From NCBI GenBank assembly GCA_039111475.1, contig JBCCIP010000002.1:62001-126000 (forward strand): 64,000 nucleotides of DNA. The letters run 5' to 3'. The first letter of the stretch is position 1, and the number at the start of each line of letters is the position of its first letter. Below the pieces are notes generated by a model that was not told the DNA's origin, did not search any database, and was given only the letters and a program-made list of their open reading frames with translations. This DNA is from JAUIET01 sp039111475. Its GTDB lineage: Bacteria; Pseudomonadota; Gammaproteobacteria; Pseudomonadales; JAUIET01. The position numbers and the translations under genes were made by a program. Below, piece by piece: positions 9,981-18,824 of the stretch.

Positions 9981-10997
9981 TCACTGAATGCTGAGGATGT
10001 CTTCTTTTCGCTTTTGCTGCTCCATTTTCGGCAGCATAATTGGAAGGTTGTCTGGATTACTCCAAGGACAGCTGGCAATGCACGCACCGCAGCCGCCGGT
10101 GTCGTTGAAGAAAGGCACGCATTTATCGAAATTTACATACCACTTCTCCACGCCGCGCACCATTTGTTTCTCAGGGCTAATCGCACCCGGCGGGCAGATT
10201 TCGGTGCACACCTGGCAGTTCAAGCAGAAATTATCCACACCGAAGTCAATCGGCGTATCTTCCTCCACCAGAGGAATATCGGTGAGCACATACGCTAATC
10301 TGAGATTGGCCCCAACTTGGTTACTTATTATGGAGCCGTGTTTTCCAAGCTGGCCAAAACCTGCGGCTAACGCGACTGGCACCGCCAGGACAGCGCTCGC
10401 CATTGGTCCGCCGTAGCCCCTAGCTTCCCATCCCTGAGCTCGCAACCAATTTGAGATCCGGTGACAGAGTACATTGCTATCAAAATAAGTCTGGATTGCA
10501 GCGGCCGTGCCGATCTGCGAAGGAGATTGAGATAGCTCAGAATAATTCATTTTCAAGCCCAGAATAATGATCCACTTCTCTGAGACTTCTTGTCCCTCGA
10601 ATATCCATTCATCGCGGACTTTCAGTACGCCGACATGTTCTGCGCCGTGATCGAGAGCGAATTGCTTAATGTCAGCAGTCCATGTTTCTGGAGATTTTAT
10701 TACCTGCCGCACAGCCAGCGGGTCGTAGGGCTTGTCCGCATACGCTCTGCAGCCGTCCATAAGCTCTTGGGTTCGTTTGCCGCCCTTTAGTGATGTGTAG
10801 GCTATTAGCAGCCACCAGACGCGATTGAACGGTAGTTTCAGTATGCCGAACCAATGGTATATGGGCGTAGCCCGGCGTAGTTCAGTTTCTCCAAGGCCAT
10901 TAATTTCGTTGCCAGTAATGTTGCGCGGGCGGAACAATCGATAAATGAGAGACGGTCGATATCCGTCTTTTTGAACCGTACCCCACAGTATACCCAT
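9981..10997 (-). CDS. Short cytosolic reductive-dehalogenase-like 4Fe-4S protein (paralogue 2)
   Basis: A 338-residue paralogue of the protein at 1073-2170. Shared blocks include NGLGETE near the N-terminus, AGFGQLGKHGSIIS in the core, PIDFGVDNFC, and EKWYVNFDKCVPFFND between the two cluster motifs. Cluster motifs CLNCQVCTEICP and C...CGACIASCP lie at about residues 258-311. As in paralogue 1, there is no Tat signal and no fused reductase. The ATG at 10997 has AGG nine bases upstream. It lies 80 bp downstream of the aldehyde dehydrogenase on the same strand and is probably cotranscribed with it from the promoter at about 12.7 kb. The reaction is unknown. Confidence 0.8.
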   Translation of the reverse strand: MGILWGTVQKDGYRPSLIYRLFRPRNITGNEINGLGETELRRATPIYHWFGILKLPFNRVWWLLIAYTSLKGGKRTQELMDGCRAYADKPYDPLAVRQVIKSPETWTADIKQFALDHGAEHVGVLKVRDEWIFEGQEVSEKWIIILGLKMNYSELSQSPSQIGTAAAIQTYFDSNVLCHRISNWLRAQGWEARGYGGPMASAVLAVPVALAAGFGQLGKHGSIISNQVGANLRLAYVLTDIPLVEEDTPIDFGVDNFCLNCQVCTEICPPGAISPEKQMVRGVEKWYVNFDKCVPFFNDTGGCGACIASCPWSNPDNLPIMLPKMEQQKRKEDILSIQ

Positions 10998-11077
10998 GAT
11001 CGTTAACCTATGGTGTTAGATGGCTTTACTATTCGAAACTCTCTCATTGGCAGTCAGCCCAAATTGCGACGGAGTCG

Positions 11078-12589
11078 CTATTGCGTCACGTTAACCACGG
11101 CGGACTTGCTGGATGTGTGAGAAAGAATGGCAGCATCACCCAATTCGTGGCCGTGCCCCGAGTTTTTCATACCCCCGAAAGGTAAAGCGGCGTCCAGTAT
11201 GCCGTGTATGTTCACCCAGACATTGCCGGCTTTCACACCACGTACGAACTGATGAGCCGTAGTGAGGTTTTCCGTGTAGATGCTGGCACCCAGGCCGTAC
11301 TCTGTGTCATTGGCCAGCGCCAGAATGTCGTCGTTGTCATTGAAACGCATCGTGGCCAGCACCGGCCCAAAAATCTCTTCCCGCACGATTCGCATGTCTG
11401 GGCGTGCATTCATAAGGACCGTTGGCTTTACGTAGGCGCCTGGATGATCCAGTGCTTCACCACCCGCAACTACTTCGGCGCCCTCGCTCTTTCCCGAATC
11501 AATATATTCAAGCACTCTTGCCTGTTGCGCCATGGACACGAGTGGGCCCATGTGTGCCTCGGGATCGAGGCTTGCGCCTAGAACAATATTGTCTGCCTCG
11601 TTAATAACGCCCTCAACGACTTGTTCGTACACGTCGTCGTGAATGAACAGCCGAGAGCCAGCGCAGCAGTTCTGACCATGATTGGCAAAGATGCCAAGAG
11701 CGACCGCGGGAATGGCGTTTTCCAGGTTTGCGTCCTTCATTACAATCATGGGGGACTTACCGCCAAGCTCAAGCGTTATTTTCTTAAAACTCTCGCTTGC
11801 GGCCGCTGATATCTGCCGTCCCACACTCGTGGAGCCGGTAAAGGAGATTTTGCTGATGCCCGGGTGTTCAACAAGCGCCGCGCCAACTTCTGATCCATAG
11901 CCTGTAACAATGTTCACGACACCCGGTGGAATGCCTGCATCCAGTGCCAGTTCGCCGAGACGCAACGCGGTTAAGGGGGTTAATTCAGAGGGCTTGAGTA
12001 CAATCGTACAACCTGTGGCAAGAGCTGGCGCAATTTTCCACACAGCTTGGCACAGGGGAACGTTCCAGGGGATGATGCCCGCTACAACCCCTACGGGTTC
12101 GCGCAGTGTATAAGCAAACAAATCAATACCGGGAGGTAAATACGCCGGACCTACAGGAAGTGTTTTACCCGAAATTTTTGTTGCCCAGCCAGCCATGTAA
12201 CGAAGGCAATCGGCAGGAAAGTCTACATCGAAGGCTTTTGTATTCATGAGTGTCCGACCGCTTTCGACCGCTTCCACTTCCGAAAGCGCCTGACCATCTC
12301 GCTCCACGAGTTCTGCTAACTTAATGATCAGTTTTTCGCGTTCCCCGGCGCGCATGGTCGACCAAGGGCCGTTTTCAAAAGCGTCTACGGCTGCTGCTAC
12401 CGCCTTATCAACGTGTTGGCGAGTGCCCTCAGGAATTGAGGCGACTGCCGTGCCATTGGTTGGATCGAGCACATCAATATATACGTCATCGCCAACTCTC
12501 TCTGACCCGATTACCATGTCCTGAGGTTTAAATAGAATGTCTTTAGCGCCTTGCGAGAGGTTGTCGTATTCGTTACTCAGTGCGGGCAT
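11078..12589 (-). CDS. NAD(P)+-dependent aldehyde dehydrogenase
   Basis: A 503-residue member of the ALDH superfamily. The general base motif LELGGKSP and the nucleophile motif GQNCCAGSR are intact, as are IIPWNVP and the NAD-binding FTGSTSVG. It would oxidise an aldehyde intermediate to the acid. The ATG at 12589 with GGAG eight bases upstream is preferred to a TTG one codon earlier. A GntR-type operator lies about 135 bp upstream, and the 4Fe-4S paralogue 2 follows on the same strand. The substrate cannot be told from the sequence; an aldehyde from side-chain or ring cleavage fits the context. Confidence 0.92.
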   Translation of the reverse strand: MPALSNEYDNLSQGAKDILFKPQDMVIGSERVGDDVYIDVLDPTNGTAVASIPEGTRQHVDKAVAAAVDAFENGPWSTMRAGEREKLIIKLAELVERDGQALSEVEAVESGRTLMNTKAFDVDFPADCLRYMAGWATKISGKTLPVGPAYLPPGIDLFAYTLREPVGVVAGIIPWNVPLCQAVWKIAPALATGCTIVLKPSELTPLTALRLGELALDAGIPPGVVNIVTGYGSEVGAALVEHPGISKISFTGSTSVGRQISAAASESFKKITLELGGKSPMIVMKDANLENAIPAVALGIFANHGQNCCAGSRLFIHDDVYEQVVEGVINEADNIVLGASLDPEAHMGPLVSMAQQARVLEYIDSGKSEGAEVVAGGEALDHPGAYVKPTVLMNARPDMRIVREEIFGPVLATMRFNDNDDILALANDTEYGLGASIYTENLTTAHQFVRGVKAGNVWVNIHGILDAALPFGGMKNSGHGHELGDAAILSHTSSKSAVVNVTQ

Positions 12590-12722
12590 CAAGTCATCTC
12601 CTATTGATTGGCTACGGACACATATAGGTTATGTGCTTACGTTTCATCCCGTTGACGTGTTGCTAAGAGTTTGTCGCACCATCCACAGGGCAATATGCGT
12701 ATCCTTCAGAATACACGTATTA

Positions 12723-12737
12723 TGTGTACTGTATACA
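12723..12737. promoter_or_regulatory. GntR-type operator (site 4)
   Basis: TGTGTACTGTATACA, an exact match to the island's dyad. It lies upstream of the leftward aldehyde dehydrogenase and 4Fe-4S genes (start 12589) and beyond the 3' end of the AtoE-like gene, so it most likely serves the dehydrogenase promoter. Confidence 0.75.
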
Positions 12738-12838
12738 GAAATAGCAAACTCTTTTTCGGATACGCGAAAAAAAGGATTCTAACCATTCACTGCATCCCTT
12801 ATTCCTGGATGGTGAAGGGTGTGTGCTGAGAGATTGTC

Positions 12839-14173
12839 TCAATAGAGCAGTAAAAGAACGGAAGCAAATACGAACCCCGTCCAGACGAAAGCCACCAGGC
12901 AGTAACCCATAATATCTCTAATGGATAAGCCTGAGACAGCGAGGATGGGCAGTGTCCAGAACGGCTGGATAAGGTTTGTCCAAGCATCGCCGTAAGCCAC
13001 CGCCATCGCGGCATTGGCCACAGGCTTGCCGAGTTGTGCCGCCGATTCCGCGACGATAGGACCCTGAACTACCCATTGACCGCCGCCTGATGGAACGAAG
13101 ATGTTCAGCAGGCCAGCGCTTAGAAACGTAAATAGGAGATACGTATTTTCAGTCGATACCGAAACAAACCATTGTGCAATGTCGGAGGTCAGTCCAGACC
13201 CCATCATTATGCCCATAATGCCGCCGTAGAAAGGGTATTGCAGTATCACACCTGCAGCACTTGGCGATGCCGTGGAAATGGCCTCAACGTATCGTTTAGG
13301 TGAACCATGAAGAAACAGCCCAGTTATGATCAAAAGCAAGATCACCATGTCCAGGCTGAGCCCTTTTCCAGTAGAAAAGTGCAGCGCGGCATAAGCCACT
13401 CCCAGTCCGGCGATGGAATAACCGACGAGAAGGCTGTGTTCCATTTTGTCAGCGGGTCTGACCTGAACATTGTCGAGAGTTCTAGTTTTGATGGCTGATT
13501 GGTTTTCCGGCGCGACTGGGTATTCATCCGATTCTTCATTTTTGGAGCTGGCCATCAACATGTTTAATGCGGGTAAGGTCAAGAACAGGATCGCGCACAG
13601 GGCGAGGTTCGGTGCCGAGAACACCGTTTCACTCAGTGGGATGGCTTGCGAAATAACGCTGCCGAGCGGGTCGTTGCTTGGGCTAGCAATCTTGAGTGGG
13701 ATAGACCCTGACAGCCCTGCGTGCCAAATTACATAGCCTGAATAGCCCGCGGCAATAAGCAGTGGGAAGTTAACGTGAGGCAGTCTTTTGGCGATCGCGG
13801 TGGCAAAGAAGGCGCTCGCCACCAAGCCAAAACCAGGATTGAGCCAGTTACAAGTCAACGCGAAAAGGGTCACTACGACCGCTGCTTGACGTGTCGAATG
13901 GATCTGGCGCGCAACATCCGTAAAGAACTGAATTGCTGGCGAGGAGTTGGCGATGGCATGCCCAGCCACTATGACCAACACCATCTGCATTGCAAACGAT
14001 AGCAGCGATGATACTCCATCGCCCCAGTATTGGAGCACTTCGAATGGTTCAGCCGGTGAAAACATTAGGCTTGCGCCTAGCGCGATGAAGGTTAGAACAA
14101 TCGTGTATACGAATGCATCCGGCATCCAGCGGCTAATCACTGCGGCAAGGAATTCTGCGATTCTTCTAATCAT
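12839..14173 (-). CDS. AtoE-like short-chain fatty acid transporter
   Basis: A 444-residue polytopic inner-membrane protein of the AtoE short-chain fatty acid transporter family. Many hydrophobic helices run through the whole length. Conserved stretches include the N-terminal helix after SRWMPDAFVYTIVLTF, NWLNPGFGLV and VPSGGGQWVVQGP near the C-terminus. It would move short-chain acids such as acetoacetate or butyrate. In this island it might import or export a small acid released by ring cleavage, which is inference. The ribosome-binding site before ATG 14173 is weak. It shares a divergent promoter region, with one operator, with the MFS gene at 14458. Confidence 0.88.
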   Translation of the reverse strand: MIRRIAEFLAAVISRWMPDAFVYTIVLTFIALGASLMFSPAEPFEVLQYWGDGVSSLLSFAMQMVLVIVAGHAIANSSPAIQFFTDVARQIHSTRQAAVVVTLFALTCNWLNPGFGLVASAFFATAIAKRLPHVNFPLLIAAGYSGYVIWHAGLSGSIPLKIASPSNDPLGSVISQAIPLSETVFSAPNLALCAILFLTLPALNMLMASSKNEESDEYPVAPENQSAIKTRTLDNVQVRPADKMEHSLLVGYSIAGLGVAYAALHFSTGKGLSLDMVILLLIITGLFLHGSPKRYVEAISTASPSAAGVILQYPFYGGIMGIMMGSGLTSDIAQWFVSVSTENTYLLFTFLSAGLLNIFVPSGGGQWVVQGPIVAESAAQLGKPVANAAMAVAYGDAWTNLIQPFWTLPILAVSGLSIRDIMGYCLVAFVWTGFVFASVLLLLY

Positions 14174-14406
14174 TAGTTATTGGTTGTTCGTTGTAAGCCA
14201 GTAGATTATCGCATTCACGCGCCACTTTAGGCTTTGATAATGTGAAGAGCGCATTAAACGTGGTGGCCCGCTTAGGAGAGATAGCGTGCGCAGCCTCAAG
14301 CTACATCACTTGTGGCGTCCAGGCCGCCGCCATGCTGCCTAACGTTTCTCGCATTGCACATCATTGGCACTTAAGAAAATTCAAGTATGTTTTGCTTATC
14401 GTATCC

Positions 14407-14423
14407 AGAATACTGTATACGTA
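14407..14423. promoter_or_regulatory. GntR-type operator (site 5)
   Basis: The core TACTGTATAC at 14411-14420 matches the centre and right arm of the island's operator; the left outer arm is poor. It lies about 35 bp before the MFS start (14458) and about 235 bp before the AtoE-like start on the other strand. Confidence 0.65.
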
Positions 14424-14457
14424 AATAATATTCAATCGGAACTCACACTCTCCCCCC

Positions 14458-15654
14458 ATGTGGCTTGCTTATCAAGGACGAATAACTACGCCGGAACTGA
14501 TTGTTCTGCTCGGCAGTTTGATTTCACTCGGTGCCCTGACACAGGACATCATGCTGCCTGCACTTGCACTGATGAATCAAGATCTTGGCGCCGGTGGAGT
14601 GAACAACGCGCAGTACGTGATTACCGCTTCACTGCTTGGTCTCGGTGTTGGGCAACTGTTCTACGGCCCAGTGTCGGACAGTTGGGGGCGTCGACGCACT
14701 CTCTTCTTAGGGTTAGGTATTTACGTCTTGGGGTCCGTAATATGCGCCTGTACAGATAGTTTTGGGGTGCTACTTGCGGGGCGTGTGCTGCAGGGACTTG
14801 GTGCCGCATCGCCGCGCGTGCTGTCTATTTCTATAGCGAGAGATTTGTATGAGGGTAGGGCGATGGCGCAGATCGTGTCTTACATCATGAGCATTCAGAT
14901 GATGACGCCGGTCTTCGCACCCGCGCTTGGGCAATACCTGGCCATCGAGTTCGGTTGGGCCGCGATATTTCTTTTCTTGATTGCATTGGCGGGGATTTGC
15001 GGCCTGTGGTTTGGGATACGAATGCCTGAGACGCTTCCAGCGGACCTTCGCCGGGTGTTTTCATGGCGTAAGTTGGGCAAGGATTGCCTGGAGGTATTCA
15101 GTAACAGCGAAAGTGCATGGCATGCCGTGGCCTTGGGTCTTTCGATGGGCAGTGTTATCGGTTTTATTATCAGTAGCCCGCAGATCTTTGCTGATGTCTA
15201 CGGGATTACGACTCTTTTCCCCTTGTATTTTGGGATGCTCTGCCTCGCGCTCGCATTTGGCTCACTGATCAATGCGTGGTTGGTAACACTGGTCAGCCTT
15301 AACCGCCTATGCCAGTCACTTATGCTGACAATCAGTGCCATGTCACTGGTGGGTCTCAGCGCATCGCATCTCTTTGGTGGTTCGCTTTCAAGCAGCATGT
15401 TCCTTATGTGGTCGGCGCTCACGTTTCTGTGCTCCGGGGCATTGTTTGGCAATCTGAATACAATAGCCATGAAACCATTGGGTCACTTGGCAGGCGCCGG
15501 AGCCGCGGTGGTAGGTGCGCTGTCCACGTTTATCTACGTCGGCTTCGGCACATTGGTTGGTCAGGCTTACGACGGTACCGTTTTACCCGTTGTTTCAGGC
15601 TTTCTGGTTTCTGGTTCATTGGCGTTTTGGATAGTGAGTCGGTCCGAGAGGTAG
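14458..15654 (+). CDS. MFS transporter, Bcr/CflA-like drug/metabolite permease
   Basis: A 398-residue, 12-helix major facilitator. The loop 2-3 signature GPVSDSWGRRRT and the helix 5 region (MTPVFAPALGQYLA) fit the Bcr/CflA drug-resistance branch (DHA1). It may export a toxic aromatic intermediate or import an acid. No Shine-Dalgarno sequence is visible before ATG 14458, and the operator lies only 35 bp upstream, so the leader is very short. Its 3' end is followed by the gntR promoter. Substrate and direction of transport are unknown. Confidence 0.88.
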   Translation: MWLAYQGRITTPELIVLLGSLISLGALTQDIMLPALALMNQDLGAGGVNNAQYVITASLLGLGVGQLFYGPVSDSWGRRRTLFLGLGIYVLGSVICACTDSFGVLLAGRVLQGLGAASPRVLSISIARDLYEGRAMAQIVSYIMSIQMMTPVFAPALGQYLAIEFGWAAIFLFLIALAGICGLWFGIRMPETLPADLRRVFSWRKLGKDCLEVFSNSESAWHAVALGLSMGSVIGFIISSPQIFADVYGITTLFPLYFGMLCLALAFGSLINAWLVTLVSLNRLCQSLMLTISAMSLVGLSASHLFGGSLSSSMFLMWSALTFLCSGALFGNLNTIAMKPLGHLAGAGAAVVGALSTFIYVGFGTLVGQAYDGTVLPVVSGFLVSGSLAFWIVSRSER

Positions 15655-15710
15655 ATACTTCAGTTTCCGGCCGAATCCTCGGCGATAGGACTTATTTATG
15701 CACTGTTTTT

Positions 15711-15725
15711 TGTATACAATACGCA
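15711..15725. promoter_or_regulatory. GntR-type operator at its own gene (site 6)
   Basis: TGTATACAATACGCA is a diverged copy of the island operator; its left arm is exact. It lies 62-76 bp before the gntR start at 15787, as expected for autoregulation. Confidence 0.65.
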
Positions 15726-15786
15726 GAGTGAGCCGGCGTGCCTTAATGTGCGTCGAGAGACTTTGAACACAAGGCAGAAAACTAAT

Positions 15787-16449
15787 ATGTCGACCGAAAT
15801 TCGTAAAGCGATTCCACTTCGAGATCAAGTGTACGACGCGATACTCACGCAGTTACGAAACGGTGTGTACGCTCCGGGAGAGCGAGTAACGGAAGAGAGG
15901 GTAGCCGAGGACCTTGATGTGTCCAGAACACCGGTCAGGGAGGCGATAAGCCAGTTGCGCCGCAATGGCGTGCTAACGGCTAGAAAAGGGGGTGGATACG
16001 TAGTGCCCTCGCTGTCTGTATCGGAGGTAGCGGAGATTTTTGTGGTTCGCAAACTGGTCGAGCCACACGCAGTGTATCTTGCCGCCGCAGAATATGGTGA
16101 GAGAGAGATCGAAGCGATCGAAAAATCAATAGTGCAGGAAGAGAGGGCCATTACTATTGCGAAGCCAGATAAGTTTGCGGCGGGAAACGAGGCCTTTCGC
16201 ACGGCTCTTTTTGATGGCATTTCTAATAAAACGCTGATCGGAGTTATTCACCAGTTTGGCAATCACTTGCAGTTCATAAGAATGCTAACGCTGAAGAATA
16301 GCGCGGTGCGCAAGGGAATTGTCAGCAGACAAAAGAAAATTCGAGATGCACTGGTTAAGTCCGATGGCGATCTGGCATCGGACCTGTGGGTGGAATACTT
16401 GTCTTTTGCCGAAGTCTGCCTGTTAGAGGCGATGGACAACCGCCACTAA
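15787..16449 (+). CDS. GntR-family transcriptional regulator, FadR/FCD subfamily
   Basis: A 220-residue regulator. Residues 8-75 form a GntR winged helix (LRDQVYDAILTQL, then the recognition helix region LDVSRTPVREAISQL). The rest is an all-helical FCD ligand-binding domain starting near VSEVAEIFVVRKLVE. FCD proteins usually repress catabolic genes until an acid or CoA-ester effector binds. ATG 15787 is chosen; a GTG at 15748 would add 13 residues. It is the only transcription regulator in the island, and eight similar palindromes lie at the island's promoters, including its own. That it controls them is inference from motif and position. Confidence 0.93.
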   Translation: MSTEIRKAIPLRDQVYDAILTQLRNGVYAPGERVTEERVAEDLDVSRTPVREAISQLRRNGVLTARKGGGYVVPSLSVSEVAEIFVVRKLVEPHAVYLAAAEYGEREIEAIEKSIVQEERAITIAKPDKFAAGNEAFRTALFDGISNKTLIGVIHQFGNHLQFIRMLTLKNSAVRKGIVSRQKKIRDALVKSDGDLASDLWVEYLSFAEVCLLEAMDNRH

Positions 16450-16504
16450 TTAATGGGTTCCTCTCTGCGGTGCCTTCGTCCTGCAAAGCTGCCACTAAAA
16501 CTCG

Positions 16505-16522
16505 CGCGCTGATCGCAGCGCG
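16505..16522 (+). terminator. GC-rich stem-loop after gntR
   Basis: CGCGCTG-ATCG-CAGCGCG forms a perfect 7-bp GC-rich stem with a 4-base loop, 55 bp after the gntR stop. No T-run follows, so it is only terminator-like. The remaining gap up to the ferredoxin gene holds operator 7 and nothing else I can identify. Confidence 0.45.
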
Positions 16523-16670
16523 TTCACAGTGAGTATCTGTACCCAGCAGTAAACTCTAACTCGTCGAATTTTTCTCGACTTGACCCAAATACTCTCCCGG
16601 CACTTAGTTTCACTGGTTTGCTGAGCCAAGGCCACTAAAGCCAGTATTCATATCTTGCAATCGAACTAAT

Positions 16671-16688
16671 TACTGTATACAGTATGCA
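16671..16688. promoter_or_regulatory. GntR-type operator (site 7) of the ring-cleavage operon
   Basis: TACTGTATACAGTA at 16671-16684 is a perfect 14-bp palindrome; the offset 15-mer at 16674-16688 fits the TGTRTAC-W-GTAYRCA consensus. It lies just before the ferredoxin gene, the first of at least eleven genes read in the same direction. Confidence 0.75.
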
Positions 16689-16719
16689 GTTAATAACACT
16701 GAATGGGCAAAAGATAATC

Positions 16720-17040
16720 ATGCCAGCAATTACATTTATTGAAAGTGACTCTACGCAACATCAGGTGGAGATTGATGTCGGTCGTACCCTTATGGAGGGC
16801 GCGACGATGGCGGGAATTGACGGCATTGTGGCCGAATGTGGCGGCTCCTGTGCCTGCGCTACCTGCCACTGTTACATCGATTCAGAGTGGGTTGAGGCTG
16901 TTGGCCAGGTTGACGCCATTGAAGAGGCCATGCTGGAAGCCGCTGTCGATCCCAGACCGAACAGCCGCCTTTCGTGTCAGGTCAAGGTCACAGAATCGAT
17001 GGCTGGCCTGATTGTTCATGTGCCCGAAAGCCAGTTCTGA
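16720..17040 (+). CDS. [2Fe-2S] ferredoxin, adrenodoxin/putidaredoxin type
   Basis: A 106-residue plant/vertebrate-fold ferredoxin. The cluster ligands are C40, C46, C49 and C86 in the pattern C-x5-C-x2-C...C, typical of adrenodoxin, putidaredoxin and the ferredoxins of some Rieske oxygenases. It would pass single electrons from the reductase at 17586 to the oxygenase at 18825. ATG 16720 is preferred over ATG 16684, because the latter lies inside the operator; neither has a strong ribosome-binding site. It is the first gene of the ring-cleavage operon. Confidence 0.9.
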   Translation: MPAITFIESDSTQHQVEIDVGRTLMEGATMAGIDGIVAECGGSCACATCHCYIDSEWVEAVGQVDAIEEAMLEAAVDPRPNSRLSCQVKVTESMAGLIVHVPESQF

Positions 17041-17049
17041 GGCACTGAT

Positions 17050-17586
17050 ATGCGTGAGCTGGATGAATGTTCCGTTCGCCTGGACACTCCATTTGAGTTG
17101 GATCTAGCGGCCGGTGATGTTCATTGCGGTGCTATCCGTTACGTTTTGATGCGCCCAGACGTGCTGATGGGTCTGTTTTCCAATTTAGAGCCCGGCGACA
17201 GACAGAAGGCCTTGGATTCACTGGAGACATCCGCCTACCAAAACGGGCAGGCATCGATGCGCGAATACCAAAAACAGCAGTTTTCGGGACCTAAGGAAAT
17301 GCTTGATTTCTTCTGTGAGTCTGCCGCGCGCCTTGGCTGGGGTAGTTTTTCTTATGAGTTCGGGGCCTCAGGCGCTCCCACTTTCAAAGTAAGCAACAGC
17401 CCTTTTTCATTGGGCTTTGGACCTTCCGAGACCCCGGTCTGTGCACCTATCGCTGGCATTTTAAGAGCGTTCATCGAAGTGTTTTTTGGCGGTTCTCCAG
17501 CGATTCAAGAGGTGTCCTGTTCGTCACAAGGTAACGATTACTGCCAATTTGAAGTGATTGGTTTCTCCGCCGAAGGTGATCGCTAA
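17050..17586 (+). CDS. Stand-alone V4R (4-vinyl reductase) domain protein
   Basis: A 178-residue protein that is almost entirely a V4R domain. The C-terminal half shows the typical pattern: NSPF at about residue 116, then conserved Cys and Gly positions ending in VSCSSQGNDYCQFEV. V4R domains bind small hydrophobic molecules or metals and form the aromatic-sensing part of XylR/DmpR regulators. Here no DNA-binding or ATPase domain is attached, and the gene sits between the ferredoxin and its reductase with a one-base overlap with the reductase. A role as an aromatic-binding accessory protein of the oxygenase is possible but unproven. Confidence 0.75.
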   Translation: MRELDECSVRLDTPFELDLAAGDVHCGAIRYVLMRPDVLMGLFSNLEPGDRQKALDSLETSAYQNGQASMREYQKQQFSGPKEMLDFFCESAARLGWGSFSYEFGASGAPTFKVSNSPFSLGFGPSETPVCAPIAGILRAFIEVFFGGSPAIQEVSCSSQGNDYCQFEVIGFSAEGDR

Positions 17587-18806
17587 TGTCTCAACGTTGT
17601 GTGGTAATTGGTGGAGGGCATGCCGGCGCACAAGTGGGCCAAAGTCTCCGCAATGAAGGTTGGAGTGGCACTATTACGGTCATCACCGACGAGGCATATC
17701 TTCCCTATCATCGACCACCGCTTTCCAAGGCGTTTCTAAAGGGAGAATCATCGACCGATGAACTTCTGATTCGCCCAGCATCCACGTTCGAAAAGATGGA
17801 CGTGGAATTTAAGCTGAATGCCAGCGTCGCGTCTATTGATCCGGCATTGAAACAACTCGAGTTGATCGATGGAACAAGCCACGGGTATGACAGACTGGTC
17901 ATCAGCACAGGATCTCGACCGCGAGAAATTTCTCTTCCTGGAATTGATCTCGCGGGCGTCTGCTACCTCCGTACCATTAACGATGTCCAACGGATCAAAC
18001 GGTACGTATCGCCAGGTGGGTCGGCGGTCATTGTGGGTGGTGGTTACATCGGACTGGAAACAGCGGCCGTTCTGACGAAGCTTGGTATGCAAGTTACGGT
18101 GTTGGAGGTGATGGATCGTGTCCTTCAGAGGGTCACTTGCGAGGAGATGTCTGAGTTCTTCACCCGCGTGCATACCGAAGAAGGTGTAAACGTTAGAACA
18201 AATGTATCCGCTACGTCTTTTGAGGGCGCAAAGAAAGTCGAGGCAGTGCTCGGATCTGATGGCTCAAGCATTGCCGCAGACCTTGTGATTATTGGTGCCG
18301 GTATTTTGCCTAATGTTGAACTCGCTGAGGCCGCTGGTCTGCTGGTTGAGAACGGCATTGTTGTTGACGAATTTGGGCGCACGTCCGATGCGAGCGTTTT
18401 TGCGGCGGGCGACTGTACGAATCACCCCAACGCGCTACTGGGCAAGCGTCTCAGGCTTGAGTCTGTGCCGAATGCCGTTGAACAGGCAAAGACCGTGGCC
18501 GCCTCGATATGCGGAAAAGAAAAACCCTATGCTGCACATCCCTGGTTTTGGTCTGACCAATACGACATCAAATTACAGATCGCGGGATTCAATCAAGGTT
18601 ATGACCAGGTGGTGGTGAGGGGCGATCATACAGAGGGTCGCAGCTTTGTTGCCTATTATCTGCGAGAAGGTCAGTTGATTGCCGCTGACTGTGTAAACCG
18701 CCCCAGAGAATTCGTCGCAGCAAAGCAAATTCTGGCGAGACGTATCCAAGTCAGCTCGGATCGACTGACAGACGAGACGATAGAACCGAAAGCACTACTG
18801 GGTTGA
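17586..18806 (+). CDS. FAD-dependent ferredoxin reductase (putidaredoxin-reductase type)
   Basis: A 406-residue pyridine-nucleotide-disulfide-family reductase. The FAD-binding GGGHAGAQVGQSLR is at the N-terminus, the NAD-binding VIVGGGYIGLETAA near residue 150, and the second FAD motif VFAAGDCTN near residue 275. It lacks redox-active cysteines, as is usual for putidaredoxin and ring-dioxygenase ferredoxin reductases. It passes electrons from NADH to the ferredoxin at 16720. The gene overlaps the V4R gene in TAATG, so the two are probably translationally coupled. Confidence 0.93.
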   Translation: MSQRCVVIGGGHAGAQVGQSLRNEGWSGTITVITDEAYLPYHRPPLSKAFLKGESSTDELLIRPASTFEKMDVEFKLNASVASIDPALKQLELIDGTSHGYDRLVISTGSRPREISLPGIDLAGVCYLRTINDVQRIKRYVSPGGSAVIVGGGYIGLETAAVLTKLGMQVTVLEVMDRVLQRVTCEEMSEFFTRVHTEEGVNVRTNVSATSFEGAKKVEAVLGSDGSSIAADLVIIGAGILPNVELAEAAGLLVENGIVVDEFGRTSDASVFAAGDCTNHPNALLGKRLRLESVPNAVEQAKTVAASICGKEKPYAAHPWFWSDQYDIKLQIAGFNQGYDQVVVRGDHTEGRSFVAYYLREGQLIAADCVNRPREFVAAKQILARRIQVSSDRLTDETIEPKALLG

Positions 18807-18824
18807 TACGGAGGAGATTCAGTC

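Noticed and set aside
16684..16719. Upstream ATG of the ferredoxin gene at 16684
   Set aside because: It lies within the operator palindrome, and the 12 added residues are not typical for the family. ATG 16720 gives the normal ferredoxin length.
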